Part shown: in pieces, positions 40,464 through 48,869 of the stretch
Layout of the letters: the number at the start of each line of letters is the position of its first letter
How positions within the stretch are numbered: the stretch's first letter is position 1
From: Candidatus Mediterraneibacter merdipullorum
Lineage (GTDB): Bacteria > Bacillota > Clostridia > Lachnospirales > Lachnospiraceae
DNA length: 64,000 nt
NCBI GenBank assembly: GCA_019117125.1
Contig: DXAL01000015.1
Coordinates: 1-64,000 of the forward strand
Direction of reading: 5' to 3'
Translations under genes and position numbers: made by a program
The notes under the pieces: generated by a model
Databases searched by the model: none
Told to the model about the DNA's origin: nothing
Seen by the model: only the letters and a program-made list of their open reading frames with translations

Positions 40464-41342
40464 ATGAATCCGGGAACTTATTATCTCTATGAATACGATA
40501 ACACAAAACGCACGCGGAATGTAGGCTTTATCCGCGTGACGCACCGATTCCGGTCCTGCATCCTGCAGATTCAGGCGCGGGGGCTTCCCTTAAGAGAGTC
40601 CTCCTCCCTGGAACTGATTGCATTTTACCACGAACAGGACCGCCTCTTCGGCGCCGTAGCCGCCGCGCCGGACCGCTGCGGGAAAACCCTGTCCCTGCGC
40701 CTGACCGTATCCGAGACCTCTTTCCCGGACAGCCGTCCCATGTCCCGGATAGACGGGTTCATCCTGCGCAGACCTGGCAGTTCCCTGCATCTGTTCTGGA
40801 TGGCGTCCGCTTTCTTCTTCGATGTAAAATCCGATATGCTCCGTCTTCCTGCGGAGGAACCGCCCGCGGAAGAGTCCGCCCCGCCGGCAGACGCACCGGA
40901 GGCAAATGTCCCGGTAGCACCGCCCGCAGAAGAGCCCGCCTCGCCGGCGGACACCCCGGAAGCGCCGTCCACGGAAGAGCCGGCTTCCATGGAACCATCC
41001 GTAGAATCCGCAGAATCCGCATCGTGCCCCCACGTAAAAAAAATCCGCCGTTCGGACCTCTCCATCCTCCCGCGCAGATTCTGGCACCTTGCAGACAACA
41101 GCTTCCTGCTCCACGGCTGCCGCAGCTACGGGCACCTCCTCCTGATAGAAGAGGACGGGCGCATGTGGCTGGGCGTCCCCGGCATCTACGATGCCCATGA
41201 AGCCCGCGCGGCAGACCTGTTCGGATTTCCGCGCTTTACACGGGCGTATGTATCCGCTGCCGGGCTTTCCAAAGAGGAGCGCAACGACGGCGCGGACTTC
41301 GGACACTGGTGCCGCTGCGTGGGACCGGGGAGCATGGCATAG
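40464..41342 (+). CDS. DUF6128-like protein with Pro/Ala/Glu linker
   Basis: A 292-residue protein without a known function; the DUF6128 label is from memory. Three parts are visible. A beta-rich N-terminal domain (YYLYEYDNTKRTRNVGFIRVTHRFRSCILQIQARGLPL..., about 6-125) comes first. A low-complexity linker of PPAEE/SAPPADAPEA-type units (about 130-185) follows. The C-terminal domain is LPRRFWHLADNSFLLHGCRSYGHLLLIEEDGRMWLGVPGIYDAHEARAADLFGFPRF (about 205-265). No signal peptide is seen. The linker keeps two folded domains apart. GAGGTACTTTTTT precedes the ATG. Confidence 0.75.
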   Translation: MNPGTYYLYEYDNTKRTRNVGFIRVTHRFRSCILQIQARGLPLRESSSLELIAFYHEQDRLFGAVAAAPDRCGKTLSLRLTVSETSFPDSRPMSRIDGFILRRPGSSLHLFWMASAFFFDVKSDMLRLPAEEPPAEESAPPADAPEANVPVAPPAEEPASPADTPEAPSTEEPASMEPSVESAESASCPHVKKIRRSDLSILPRRFWHLADNSFLLHGCRSYGHLLLIEEDGRMWLGVPGIYDAHEARAADLFGFPRFTRAYVSAAGLSKEERNDGADFGHWCRCVGPGSMA

Positions 41343-41408
41343 CGCCCGGCTATAGCACAGCGCGCAGCCGCGGCAGACTTCCCGGCTGTCCGCTGACCAC
41401 GCTCTCCG

Positions 41409-42815
41409 TCAGAGGATGCCGTTCATCTCCTGATAGAGGCGCTTTGCAAAGCTGTCCGTCATGCCGCACACATAGTCCGTCACAAGGAGCAGGCGGAGAT
41501 AAAGTTTTTCCGGTTCACTCCTGCCTGCCGCCTGGAGGCGGTACGCATTTTTATAATTATCAGAGATAAACGATATGACGCGCCGGTCTATCGTATCCTG
41601 TTTCACATCCGTATCATAATACAGCACGGCGCGGACCAGCCTGTCCATGAGATTGTTGAGTATCGCCGACTCCGCCACTTCCATTTTGTAGATATCCATG
41701 GACGAAAAGACATACCGGTATGCCATATCGCCCAGAAGTTCCATCAGCTCTTCGCCGAACGTGCCGTGGAAGAGGTCCTGCCGGTACGTTCCCTCCATGA
41801 TGCTGTCATAATTGGATGTAAATCCGAATGTGGCGCAGCTGATGAGGAATCCCTGCACGCTGACTATCCAGTTCTTCACCGCGTAGGACTCCGGGCTGCT
41901 CACGCACTTCTGCACGCCCCGCTCATAGAGCCGCTGCAGCTTTTCCAGCGGGCGGAACGGACACTGAGGACTGCGTTTCTCCAGCGGTGCAAGCTCTCTC
42001 TGGAGGGTATGGTAGGTGATATATCCCTTCACAAAGGCGTCCTCGATATCCGCCGTCTTATATGCCAGGTCATCCGCCGCCTCCAGGATGAAGGTCAGGG
42101 GGTGCCTGTGATTTCCCGCGCCCGTCGCCTCCGTCACATTCCGGAAGACCGTCTCATCCGCCAGATAATATCCCAGCTTCTTTTCCCGGATATCCCCGCT
42201 GTCCGGGCGGATTTCCGTGGATGACACGGGATACTTGATGATGGTGTTGAGCAGCGCGTATGTCAGGTTCATCCCGTACTCGTCCACAAGATAATGGAGC
42301 CTTGTGACGAGCCGGAGCGCCTGCGCATTTCCCTCGAAATGATACAGGTCCTCTTTCATCTGTCCGCTCAGCATCTCTTCCACCTGCTGTCCTTTGAACG
42401 ACAGCTTCGGCAGATTTTCCTCAAACCACTCGCGGATGGCGATTTCCCCAAAATGTCCGAAGGGCGGGTTCCCGATATCGTGTATCAGTCCCGCGCACTC
42501 GAGGATATGGGAGATATCTTCCTTCATCTGCGGGGTAAACCCCGAATTCTTCCGGAATTTCAGAATGTTTTCCCCGATATTCTGTCCCAGGGACTTGCCA
42601 AAAGACGAGACTTCCAGCGAATGGGTCAGTCTCGTCCGTATAAAATCGCTCTTGTCAAGGGGAAAAACCTGGGTCTTGTCCTGAAGACGCCGAAATGAGG
42701 CGCTCCCGATGATTCGGTGATAATCCTTTTCAAATTCGCTCCTTAAGTCTGCAGCTTTTGACCTGCCGGAACTTTCGCGCTCCCGCGACCAGGAAAGCAG
42801 CGTCCTCCATTCCAT
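41409..42815 (-). CDS. dgt: Deoxyguanosinetriphosphate triphosphohydrolase (dGTPase family)
   Basis: HD-domain enzyme that splits dNTPs into deoxynucleoside and triphosphate. The N-terminal DYHRIIGSASFRRLQDKTQVFPLDKSDFIRTRLTHSLEVSSFG (residues 30-72) supplies the first His of the HD site; ILECAGLIHDIGNPPFGHFGEIAIREW near 103-129 holds the HD pair. NAQALRLVTRLHYLVDEYGMNLTYALLNTIIKYP near 162-195 and LEAADDLAYKTADIEDAF near 244-261 are family motifs. I start at ATG 42815 (MEWRTLL), preceded by AAAGGAGCAGGACAG, giving 468 residues. It controls dNTP pools and can act against phage. Confidence 0.93.
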   Translation of the reverse strand: MEWRTLLSWSRERESSGRSKAADLRSEFEKDYHRIIGSASFRRLQDKTQVFPLDKSDFIRTRLTHSLEVSSFGKSLGQNIGENILKFRKNSGFTPQMKEDISHILECAGLIHDIGNPPFGHFGEIAIREWFEENLPKLSFKGQQVEEMLSGQMKEDLYHFEGNAQALRLVTRLHYLVDEYGMNLTYALLNTIIKYPVSSTEIRPDSGDIREKKLGYYLADETVFRNVTEATGAGNHRHPLTFILEAADDLAYKTADIEDAFVKGYITYHTLQRELAPLEKRSPQCPFRPLEKLQRLYERGVQKCVSSPESYAVKNWIVSVQGFLISCATFGFTSNYDSIMEGTYRQDLFHGTFGEELMELLGDMAYRYVFSSMDIYKMEVAESAILNNLMDRLVRAVLYYDTDVKQDTIDRRVISFISDNYKNAYRLQAAGRSEPEKLYLRLLLVTDYVCGMTDSFAKRLYQEMNGIL

Positions 42816-42885
42816 CTGTCCTGCTCCTTTCACATCTGTGCCTGCTGCCGTCTGATATCCCGCTCCGCCGTCTGCGGGCGGAACG

Positions 42886-43752
42886 TCAGTCCAGATAGAT
42901 TGGCGGCTCGTAGTTCCTTCCGAGCAGCGCTTTCTTCCGCTCCTGAAGCCCCAGGAATGCCCACTCCGTCATGTCGGTCCACTTGTGGATGGTGCGGTCG
43001 TAGACCTGCACATACCCGATTCTCGACGGGTGCATCCGCACGCTGTTGGACTGGTATTCTCTTCCAGTGTAGGGATTGACCTCGCCGGCTTCCCGGTCTT
43101 CCTTCGCGTCGTTGTGGGAGATGACCGGTTCAAAATCATCTTCCTGCTCCTGACCGGCGCCCTGCGCGGCATCTTTTGCCTTCGCTTCTTCCAGCTCTTT
43201 CCTGATATTCTCTACCGGCTCCCCGGCTTCCACGCTCTTCTCAAGTTCGGAGAGCTCCCGGTGTATCTCGTAGAGTTCCCCGATGGTCATATCCCGCTCC
43301 TCCACGGAATCCCCACCGGCTTGAGCCTTCTCCTGTGCAGACGCAGGCTCTGCCGCAGAGGCTTCCGGCGCACCCTCTGCTTCCGGCTCTGCCTTTGCCT
43401 GCTCTGCCTCCGGCGCAGGAGCTTCCGGTGCGACCGCTGCTTCCGACGCTGTCTCTGCCGCGGAGGCTTCCGGCACATTCGCTGCCACAGGCGCATCCTC
43501 TGTCTTTGCTGCAGGCTCCGCCTGGGACGGCGCTTCCCCCAGGATGCTCAGGTGGAAGGAGCATCCCAGTATCTGGGCGATCATCCGCATGTCCTGCTCC
43601 TGGAAATTATCCCGTCCGAGACGCTGGGTGAGATTCTGTCGGGACATTTTCTTTCCCGTGCGCTCTTCAATGACCTCTGCCAGCTGTTTGATGGTCATCC
43701 CTTTTCTGCCGAGAATAATCTTGACCTGTTCGCCAAATGTTAAATCTTCCAT
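42886..43752 (-). CDS. HTH protein with long Ala/Glu/Pro linker
   Basis: A 288-residue protein I cannot name. The N-terminus is an XRE-like helix-turn-helix (FGEQVKIILGRKGMTIKQLAEVIEERTGKKMSRQNLTQRLGRDNFQEQDMRMIAQILGC, residues 6-64). A very biased linker of Ala/Glu/Pro (about 75-150) follows, then a helical stretch (MTIGELYEIHRELSELEKSVEAGE). The conserved-looking C-terminus (VNPYTGREYQSNSVRMHPSRIGYVQVYDRTIHKWTDMTEWAFLGLQERKKALLGRNYEPPIYLD) looks like a small recognition domain. GGAGGAAGACC precedes the ATG. Confidence 0.7.
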   Translation of the reverse strand: MEDLTFGEQVKIILGRKGMTIKQLAEVIEERTGKKMSRQNLTQRLGRDNFQEQDMRMIAQILGCSFHLSILGEAPSQAEPAAKTEDAPVAANVPEASAAETASEAAVAPEAPAPEAEQAKAEPEAEGAPEASAAEPASAQEKAQAGGDSVEERDMTIGELYEIHRELSELEKSVEAGEPVENIRKELEEAKAKDAAQGAGQEQEDDFEPVISHNDAKEDREAGEVNPYTGREYQSNSVRMHPSRIGYVQVYDRTIHKWTDMTEWAFLGLQERKKALLGRNYEPPIYLD

Positions 43753-43792
43753 GGTCTTCCTCCTTATGTATCTTTATCTTCCCCTCTTCTGC

Positions 43793-44425
43793 TCAGAGCT
43801 GCTCCACGTGGAGCTCCCGGTCAATCCGCCCGTCCGTCGTGCACACCGCCATCCGGTACGCCAGACCCGGGACAGTATATTCGCAGTAGTGATACTCCTC
43901 CGGAAATTCCTCCGGCTGCCGGATAAGGACCGGTGGTTCTCCCTGCTCTCCCATCCGGATGCAGAACCGGTCCGCCGGGAGCGCCATGCCCTTTCGCGTC
44001 GCCTTCATAAAGCTCTCCTTGAGCACCCAGTACCGGTAGAACATCTCGGTCTGCGCCTCCCCGGAAGGTTCCCTGACAATGGCCGCATATTCCTCGGGAC
44101 AGAAATAATGCTCTGCGATATTGAGCCGCAGCTTCCCCGTCTTCTCGATGTCACAGCCTACCTGCGCCCGGCTGCCTTCCACTTCCGCCGCACACATGAC
44201 AAGGGTGCCGGAATGGGAGAGATTAAATGAACAGTCCTCCGGCAGTCCGTATCTTTCACGGATTTTCTGCCAGAGGAACCACACGCCCACACTCTGTGCC
44301 TTCATCCCCGGGTGCTTCAGCCTGTCCGCTTTCTCCCTGCGGAACTCCGGGACCATGTGATAATATCTCTCATAGCATTCTTCCCGGCAAAGCGGCGTCA
44401 CATCTGCAATCCATGCTTTTACCAT
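43793..44425 (-). CDS. 4'-phosphopantetheinyl transferase (Sfp-like)
   Basis: Attaches the phosphopantetheine arm of CoA to carrier proteins. The Mg-binding motif VGCDIEKTGKLRL near residues 95-107 and FYRYWVLKESFMKATRKGM near 146-164 (W-x-x-K-E-x-x-x-K) are diagnostic. The N-terminal RKEKADRLKHPGMKAQSVGVWFL replaces the usual RxRR part. Its 210 residues fit Sfp/EntD. No polyketide or peptide synthetase is in the window, so the target is unknown. Confidence 0.9.
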   Translation of the reverse strand: MVKAWIADVTPLCREECYERYYHMVPEFRREKADRLKHPGMKAQSVGVWFLWQKIRERYGLPEDCSFNLSHSGTLVMCAAEVEGSRAQVGCDIEKTGKLRLNIAEHYFCPEEYAAIVREPSGEAQTEMFYRYWVLKESFMKATRKGMALPADRFCIRMGEQGEPPVLIRQPEEFPEEYHYCEYTVPGLAYRMAVCTTDGRIDRELHVEQL

Positions 44426-44428
44426 ATG

Positions 44429-46048
44429 CTATTCCTTCAGATATCTCACTTCAAATGTATCAATCGTGATAGGTTTGTTAAACAGTGCGCCCTGGGCGTA
44501 ATCGCAGCCCAGCTCCTTTAACACATTGAGCTGGTCCTGGGTCTCCACGCCCGCCGCCTGGACGGATGCGCCGAACTGACGGCAGATATCGATGACCGCC
44601 TGTGCCACGACGCGGCTTTTCCCGTTCCCGACGATATTCGTGATGAGGCTCTTGTCCAGTTTCAGACCATCGAATTCCATCAGAGAAAGGATGGAGAAAC
44701 TGGAATCTTTCGCCCCGAAATGATCCAATATCACACGCACATTTCCTTTGCGTATCTTACTGCTCGTCTCTGCGAGCATCTCCTGGTTCATGTCATTTCC
44801 GGATTCAGACACCTCCACTTCAAGGTACTCGCATCCCACATGATATTTCTCGATGAGGTGGAGCATCTTCTCCGCGATGCTCTCCTGCCGGAGCGTCGCC
44901 CCTGCGAAATTCACCGCCACCGGGATTGGCTGGATGTCCTCCACTTCCCAGCGGTGCAGCGTCTTACAGACTTCCTCGAACACGTACAGGTCCAGGTAAT
45001 GGGAGAGCTTCGTCTCTTCCAGGAGGTTGATGTATCTCCCCGGGTCCACGATGCCCAGGTCCTTGTGGTGATAGCGCACCACTGCTTCGGCCCCCGCCAC
45101 CTGCTCTGTCCGGGTATCCATCTTCGGCACGAGACAGACGATGAAATTGCCGTGCTCCAGGTCTTCCAGAAGGTCCTGCTTGATGATGGGTTCATGATGC
45201 CCTTTTTTGAGATTCTTGTAATACTTCTTCTTCTCGTCCTGCATCATGATTTCCGCGCTGTTTACCAGCTTGTCCACATCGATGTCAACCTTTTCCCAGG
45301 CATATCCCATGGACGCCAGCCCCAGGCTGATATTGTCCAGCTTCGTATGGGCGGCGTATATCTGCTTTGTGAAATCTTCATAGGAAATATTTTCCGTGAG
45401 CACCAGGTACTCGTCCCCTGTCAGCCGATATACCTCGCCGCCGTGGAAGTACTCCCCGAGCACTTCGCCGACGCGGACGACCACCTCGTCCCCGTACTCT
45501 CTTCCGAATTCCTTGTTGAAATTCTTCAGCCCGTTGATATCCACCGAAAGGGCGCCCAGGGATTTCAACTCCCGGCTTTTCACATGCTCCAGGTAATCCA
45601 CCAGGCTGTTCCGGTTGAGCAGACCGGTCAGATCATCGTGGTAGCTTAAATACTCCTGCTGCTTCTGCATCTTCTGGAGGGCGATCGCCTGAGGGATATA
45701 GGGAAGCACCGCCCGCATCAGATCCAGCGTGCATCCGCCCCTGTGGACGCCCGCCACGGCAAGGATCGCCGTCGTATCCCCGCCAAGGTCCCGGAAGACG
45801 CTGTAGCAGTCCGCAGTAGTATCCGTAATCTCCTCTTTCATCCACCTGGGCTGCTGTTCCTCCGAAAGCAGCTTCAGGCGGTCCCTCTGCCACTCCACAT
45901 TTTCAGCGCACCATTCGTAGATGGTCTCGATATCTCCCTGTTCTTTCTCGATATAATATGCGTACTCTGAATCATAATAATCGCGCACTGTGCTCAGTAC
46001 GTCATTGATGATGTCCATCAGCGAACGCGGTCTGTAGTTTTCACTCAT
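44429..46048 (-). CDS. GGDEF-EAL protein with degenerate EAL domain
   Basis: A 539-residue cytoplasmic signalling protein. The N-terminal about 120 residues look GAF-like; the GGDEF domain (YHDDLTGLLNRNSLVDYLEHV... VYRLTGDEYLVLTE) has TGDEY where active cyclases have GG(D/E)EF. In the EAL domain (about 300-539) AGAEAVVRYHHKDLG stands for EAL, EVSESGN and KLDKSLI are kept, but DDFG is LDHFGA and EGVET is QAAGVET. Loss of these metal ligands argues for an inactive receptor or effector role. I start at ATG 46048 after GGGGAGAAAGAG. Promoter at 46208-46236. Confidence 0.87.
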   Translation of the reverse strand: MSENYRPRSLMDIINDVLSTVRDYYDSEYAYYIEKEQGDIETIYEWCAENVEWQRDRLKLLSEEQQPRWMKEEITDTTADCYSVFRDLGGDTTAILAVAGVHRGGCTLDLMRAVLPYIPQAIALQKMQKQQEYLSYHDDLTGLLNRNSLVDYLEHVKSRELKSLGALSVDINGLKNFNKEFGREYGDEVVVRVGEVLGEYFHGGEVYRLTGDEYLVLTENISYEDFTKQIYAAHTKLDNISLGLASMGYAWEKVDIDVDKLVNSAEIMMQDEKKKYYKNLKKGHHEPIIKQDLLEDLEHGNFIVCLVPKMDTRTEQVAGAEAVVRYHHKDLGIVDPGRYINLLEETKLSHYLDLYVFEEVCKTLHRWEVEDIQPIPVAVNFAGATLRQESIAEKMLHLIEKYHVGCEYLEVEVSESGNDMNQEMLAETSSKIRKGNVRVILDHFGAKDSSFSILSLMEFDGLKLDKSLITNIVGNGKSRVVAQAVIDICRQFGASVQAAGVETQDQLNVLKELGCDYAQGALFNKPITIDTFEVRYLKE

Positions 46049-46207
46049 CTCTTTCTCCCCTGTCTTCTGTATAGACACGAATTCCGTATCTGACTGCCGC
46101 TATACGCACTGCGCACAGGACCCGGGCGAAAACCCTCCCCTCTTATCAGATATTTACCGGAAATCATACAAAAAATACTGGTTTATTACATTTTACAACG
46201 CATTTTT

Positions 46208-46236
46208 ATTGTAGTATACACCATGGGAAAATGCAA
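46208..46236 (-). promoter_or_regulatory. Predicted sigma-A promoter of the GGDEF-EAL gene
   Basis: On the minus strand TTGCAT and TACAAT are spaced by 17 bases. The leader to the start codon is about 150 bases long. Confidence 0.6.
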
Positions 46237-46295
46237 GATAAAGATACGGAAAAAGAGCGCCGCGCTGTACGGAAAAGGAACGCCGCGCCCTACAG

Positions 46296-46333
46296 AAAAA
46301 GAGCACCCGGCGCACATTCCGGCTGCTCTTTTT
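46296..46333 (-). terminator. Terminator of the PiT-DUF47 operon
   Basis: AAAAAGAGCACCCGG with CCGGCTGCTCTTTTT forms a 15-bp stem with one mismatch, about 30 bases beyond the DUF47 stop. Confidence 0.75.
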
Positions 46334-46365
46334 CCTTCTTTTCCCCCGCATTTTTGACGCTTCCG

Positions 46366-46989
46366 TCAGGAATTTTTCATCACGACGCTCTCAACCACGT
46401 CCGCCACATGCTCGCACGCATCCGCGCACCGCTCCAGATAGATATAGATATCTCTCCAGGCAATAACCTTCAGCGGGTCGCTGGCTTCTGTATACAGCCC
46501 CCGGATGCTCTCCATAAAGAGCTTGTCCGCCTCTTCCTCCAGGTCGTTGATGCGGATGACGAGCTGCTTTAACGTCTTTGACCGCTTAAAATTCTGAAAT
46601 TCCGTGAGCAGGTCCTTTACCGCCTCGCAGCACTGGATGATGACATCCGTCATCTTCAGCGCATTCGGCTCTATCTCCTGCACATTGTTCATATACACGC
46701 GGAGCATGACGTCTTCGACCTTGTCGGTCACATTGTCGATGTTCTGGCTCAGGGATACGATGTCTTCCCGTTCGATGGGCGGAAGGAACTCCTTCGCCAG
46801 ATGGTCCAGTATGTCATGCTTCTTCATATCGGCGCTGTGCTCGACCTCGTGAAGTCTGTCCAGCTTCTCCTTTAAGCCTTCCGGGTCGAAGCTCTCCAGC
46901 GTTTCCCTGAGCATCTGTGCGGCGCGTCTGGAATCCTCCGCACATGACACGAAATGATCAAAATAAAACGAATCCTGTTTCTTTGCCAC
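46366..46989 (-). CDS. DUF47-family PhoU-like regulator of PiT
   Basis: A helical protein related to PhoU that accompanies PiT transporters. Marks: YFDHFVSCAEDSRRAAQMLRETLE near residues 9-32, RLHEVEHSADMKKHDILDHLAKEFLPPIEREDIVSLSQNIDNVTDKVEDVMLRVYM near 46-101 (metal-binding E..D pattern) and WRDIYIYLERCADACEHVADVVESVVMKN at the end. 207 residues is normal. The start is a GTG at 46989 after AGGAGGAAAGTCAA, 12 bases after the PiT stop. It likely gates phosphate entry. Confidence 0.92.
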   Translation of the reverse strand: MAKKQDSFYFDHFVSCAEDSRRAAQMLRETLESFDPEGLKEKLDRLHEVEHSADMKKHDILDHLAKEFLPPIEREDIVSLSQNIDNVTDKVEDVMLRVYMNNVQEIEPNALKMTDVIIQCCEAVKDLLTEFQNFKRSKTLKQLVIRINDLEEEADKLFMESIRGLYTEASDPLKVIAWRDIYIYLERCADACEHVADVVESVVMKNS

Positions 46990-47001
46990 TTGACTTTCCT
47001 C

Positions 47002-48054
47002 CTAAAATATCATGATAAATGCCTTTGCCACTATGAAACTGATGAGACCGCAGCCCGGAAATGTAAATATCCAGGTGAGCATCATATCTTTGACAACGCC
47101 GAAATTGATAGCGGAGAGCCGCTTCACCGCCCCCACTCCCATGATGGCGCTCGTCTTTGTGTGCGTCGTCGAGACCGGGATGCCGAAGGCGCTCGAGAGA
47201 AGGAGGCATACCGCGCCGGCAAGGTCTGCGGAAAATCCCTGGAACTTCTCCAGCTTCACCATATCCATCCCCACGGATTTGATGATTTTCTCGCCGCCCA
47301 CGCTGGTGCCCACGCCCATGACGATACTGCAGAGCATCATGAGCCACACCGGGATGAGCATCCCCTCGACGCTGCTCTGCCCGTTGCAGAACGCAACGCC
47401 CAGAAACAGCACGCCGATGAATTTCTGCCCGTCCTGGGCGCCGTGCATAAAGCTCATAAATGCGGCGCCGAAAATCTGCGCCGGGGTGAAAAAGCTGTTT
47501 GCCCTGCGCCGGTCCATTGCCGCGCAGCAGATGGTGATGACTTTGCAGATGACCCACCCCATGAAAAATCCGAGCGCCAGGCTCAGGACCAGTCCGTAGA
47601 GCACTTTCACCCACTCGTCGAAATTCACGCCGCCCACGCCGTTGTGGATGGCGATGGCTGCCCCTGTCAGTCCGGCGATGAGGCTGTGGCTCTCGCTGGT
47701 CGGTATCCCGAACACGGAGGCTGCCACGCTGTAGACGACGATGGAAAAGAGCGCCGCGCACAGGGCGATGAGAGCTTCATCCGTCTGCCCGCCGAAATCC
47801 ACCATATTGCTGATGGTAGACGCCACGGAGCTGTTAATCTTCGTCATGACGAGCACGCCGAGGAAATTAAACACCGCGCTCATCATGATGGCTGTCCTCA
47901 CTTTCAGGCATCTTGTGGCAATGCAGGTCGCGATGGCGTTCGGCGCGTCCGTCCAGCCGTTCACAAAAATAACGCCCAGTGTGAGAAGGACCGTCACCAT
48001 CAGCACCGGATTGGAAAATACCTGCTGACAAAATCCCGCAAAAGAAACGTCCAT
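47002..48054 (-). CDS. pit: PiT-family inorganic phosphate transporter
   Basis: Low-affinity phosphate/cation symporter in the membrane. The two PiT signature repeats are present: FVNGWTDAPNAIATCIATRCLKVRTAIMMSAVFNFLGVLV near residues 30-69 and GKIIKS/MALVF-region GAQDGQKFIGVLFLG near 205-219. PVSTTHTKTSAIMGVGAV near 297-314 is the second hallmark. About ten membrane segments and 350 residues fit. AAAGGAGGAATT precedes the ATG. Together with the DUF47 gene it forms a two-gene operon, a second phosphate system beside Pst. Confidence 0.94.
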   Translation of the reverse strand: MDVSFAGFCQQVFSNPVLMVTVLLTLGVIFVNGWTDAPNAIATCIATRCLKVRTAIMMSAVFNFLGVLVMTKINSSVASTISNMVDFGGQTDEALIALCAALFSIVVYSVAASVFGIPTSESHSLIAGLTGAAIAIHNGVGGVNFDEWVKVLYGLVLSLALGFFMGWVICKVITICCAAMDRRRANSFFTPAQIFGAAFMSFMHGAQDGQKFIGVLFLGVAFCNGQSSVEGMLIPVWLMMLCSIVMGVGTSVGGEKIIKSVGMDMVKLEKFQGFSADLAGAVCLLLSSAFGIPVSTTHTKTSAIMGVGAVKRLSAINFGVVKDMMLTWIFTFPGCGLISFIVAKAFIMIF

Positions 48055-48083
48055 AATTCCTCCTTTTTGCTATTCCGCAAAAA

Positions 48084-48106
48084 AAGCTGGCTTATCATGC
48101 CAGCTT
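48084..48106 (-). terminator. Hairpin plus T-run in the pit leader
   Basis: On the minus strand AAGCTGGC ATGATAA GCCAGCTT is followed by TTTTT. It lies downstream of the pit promoter and 30 bases before the pit start, so it can end V-ATPase read-through and may also act as a leader attenuator for pit. Confidence 0.65.
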
Positions 48107-48127
48107 AATTTACACAAAATTTACTTA

Positions 48128-48156
48128 AATATAACATCCGGCCGCTGATATGTCAA
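48128..48156 (-). promoter_or_regulatory. Predicted sigma-A promoter of the pit operon
   Basis: On the minus strand TTGACA and TATATT are spaced by exactly 17 bases. The spacer and flank contain the inverted repeat CGGCCG..CGGCCG (48138-48164), a possible regulator site. Confidence 0.7.
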
Positions 48157-48201
48157 CGGCCGAATGATTCCTTAGCAAAAACTAAACTACTTCCGGTTAA
48201 A

Positions 48202-48858
48202 CTACTTCTCACTGTAGTGATGTGCCTCTTCCAGCATCATGTCCTTTACCTTCATCAGACGTATCTGGGTGCTCCTCTCGTTTTCATCCAGCTTCATCGT
48301 GATATACCGGATGTTTTCCTCGGTTTCCGGAATGATGACATGCTCCAGCGCGTTCACGCGCCGCCTCGTCTTCTCGATTTCCGCCGCCATGAGCTGGCAC
48401 GCCTTCTCGCACTCCGCGAGCCGTATCATGTCCGGCAGGATATCCGCCAGAGATTTGACCGCTCCGTCCAGGTCGCTGGACGTAAAGGCAAAGCCGTAGG
48501 AGTAGACGTCGTTCTCGTCCGCCGTCCTTGTCTGATAGGAAAATGTGGGGATTTCCACGCTCATCACGTTCTTCTCCCCGGCTTCCAGCGTCACTTCCTG
48601 CTTCGAGGCGAGAAACGCCGTTCCAAGCGCCGCCTCAGGCGTGGTCGCCTTGGCGATGACGAAGTTCCGGTTGGCAGCGCGGATGCCTGCCTCCACTTTT
48701 TTGCGCACATCCATATTTTCACGGACCAGGTCCAGGTACTGGCGCATCAGCTCGTCGCGCTTGTCCTTCAGCAGTTTGTGACCGCGTATCGCGGTGATGC
48801 GCTTCTTCTTCAGACGCGTCAGTTCCATCCTGGTCGGATTCACCTGTTTTGCCGCCAA
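48202..48858 (-). CDS. ntpD: V-type ATPase subunit D (central stalk)
   Basis: Forms the long coiled-coil rotor shaft with subunit F. NPTRMELTRLKKKRITAIRGHKLLKDKRDELMRQYLDLVRE (residues 7-47) and the C-terminal CEKACQLMAAEIEKTRRRVNALEHVIIPETEENIRYITMKLDENERSTQIRLMKVKDMM (about 153-212) are the two helices. Length 218. The start is a TTG at 48858 after GGAGGTGGCGTT. Last gene of the nine-gene operon. Confidence 0.95.
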   Translation of the reverse strand: MAAKQVNPTRMELTRLKKKRITAIRGHKLLKDKRDELMRQYLDLVRENMDVRKKVEAGIRAANRNFVIAKATTPEAALGTAFLASKQEVTLEAGEKNVMSVEIPTFSYQTRTADENDVYSYGFAFTSSDLDGAVKSLADILPDMIRLAECEKACQLMAAEIEKTRRRVNALEHVIIPETEENIRYITMKLDENERSTQIRLMKVKDMMLEEAHHYSEK

Positions 48859-48869
48859 AACGCCACCTC

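Larger units (their letters stand above)
46049..46365. other. Intergenic region between the GGDEF-EAL and DUF47 genes
   Basis: A 317-base gap. It holds the promoter of the GGDEF-EAL gene (46208-46236), a repeated GCGCCGCGCTGTACGGAAAA/ACGCCGCGCCCTACAGAAAA pair (about 46257-46300) and the terminator of the PiT operon (46296-46333). I see no coding sequence. Confidence 0.5.
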
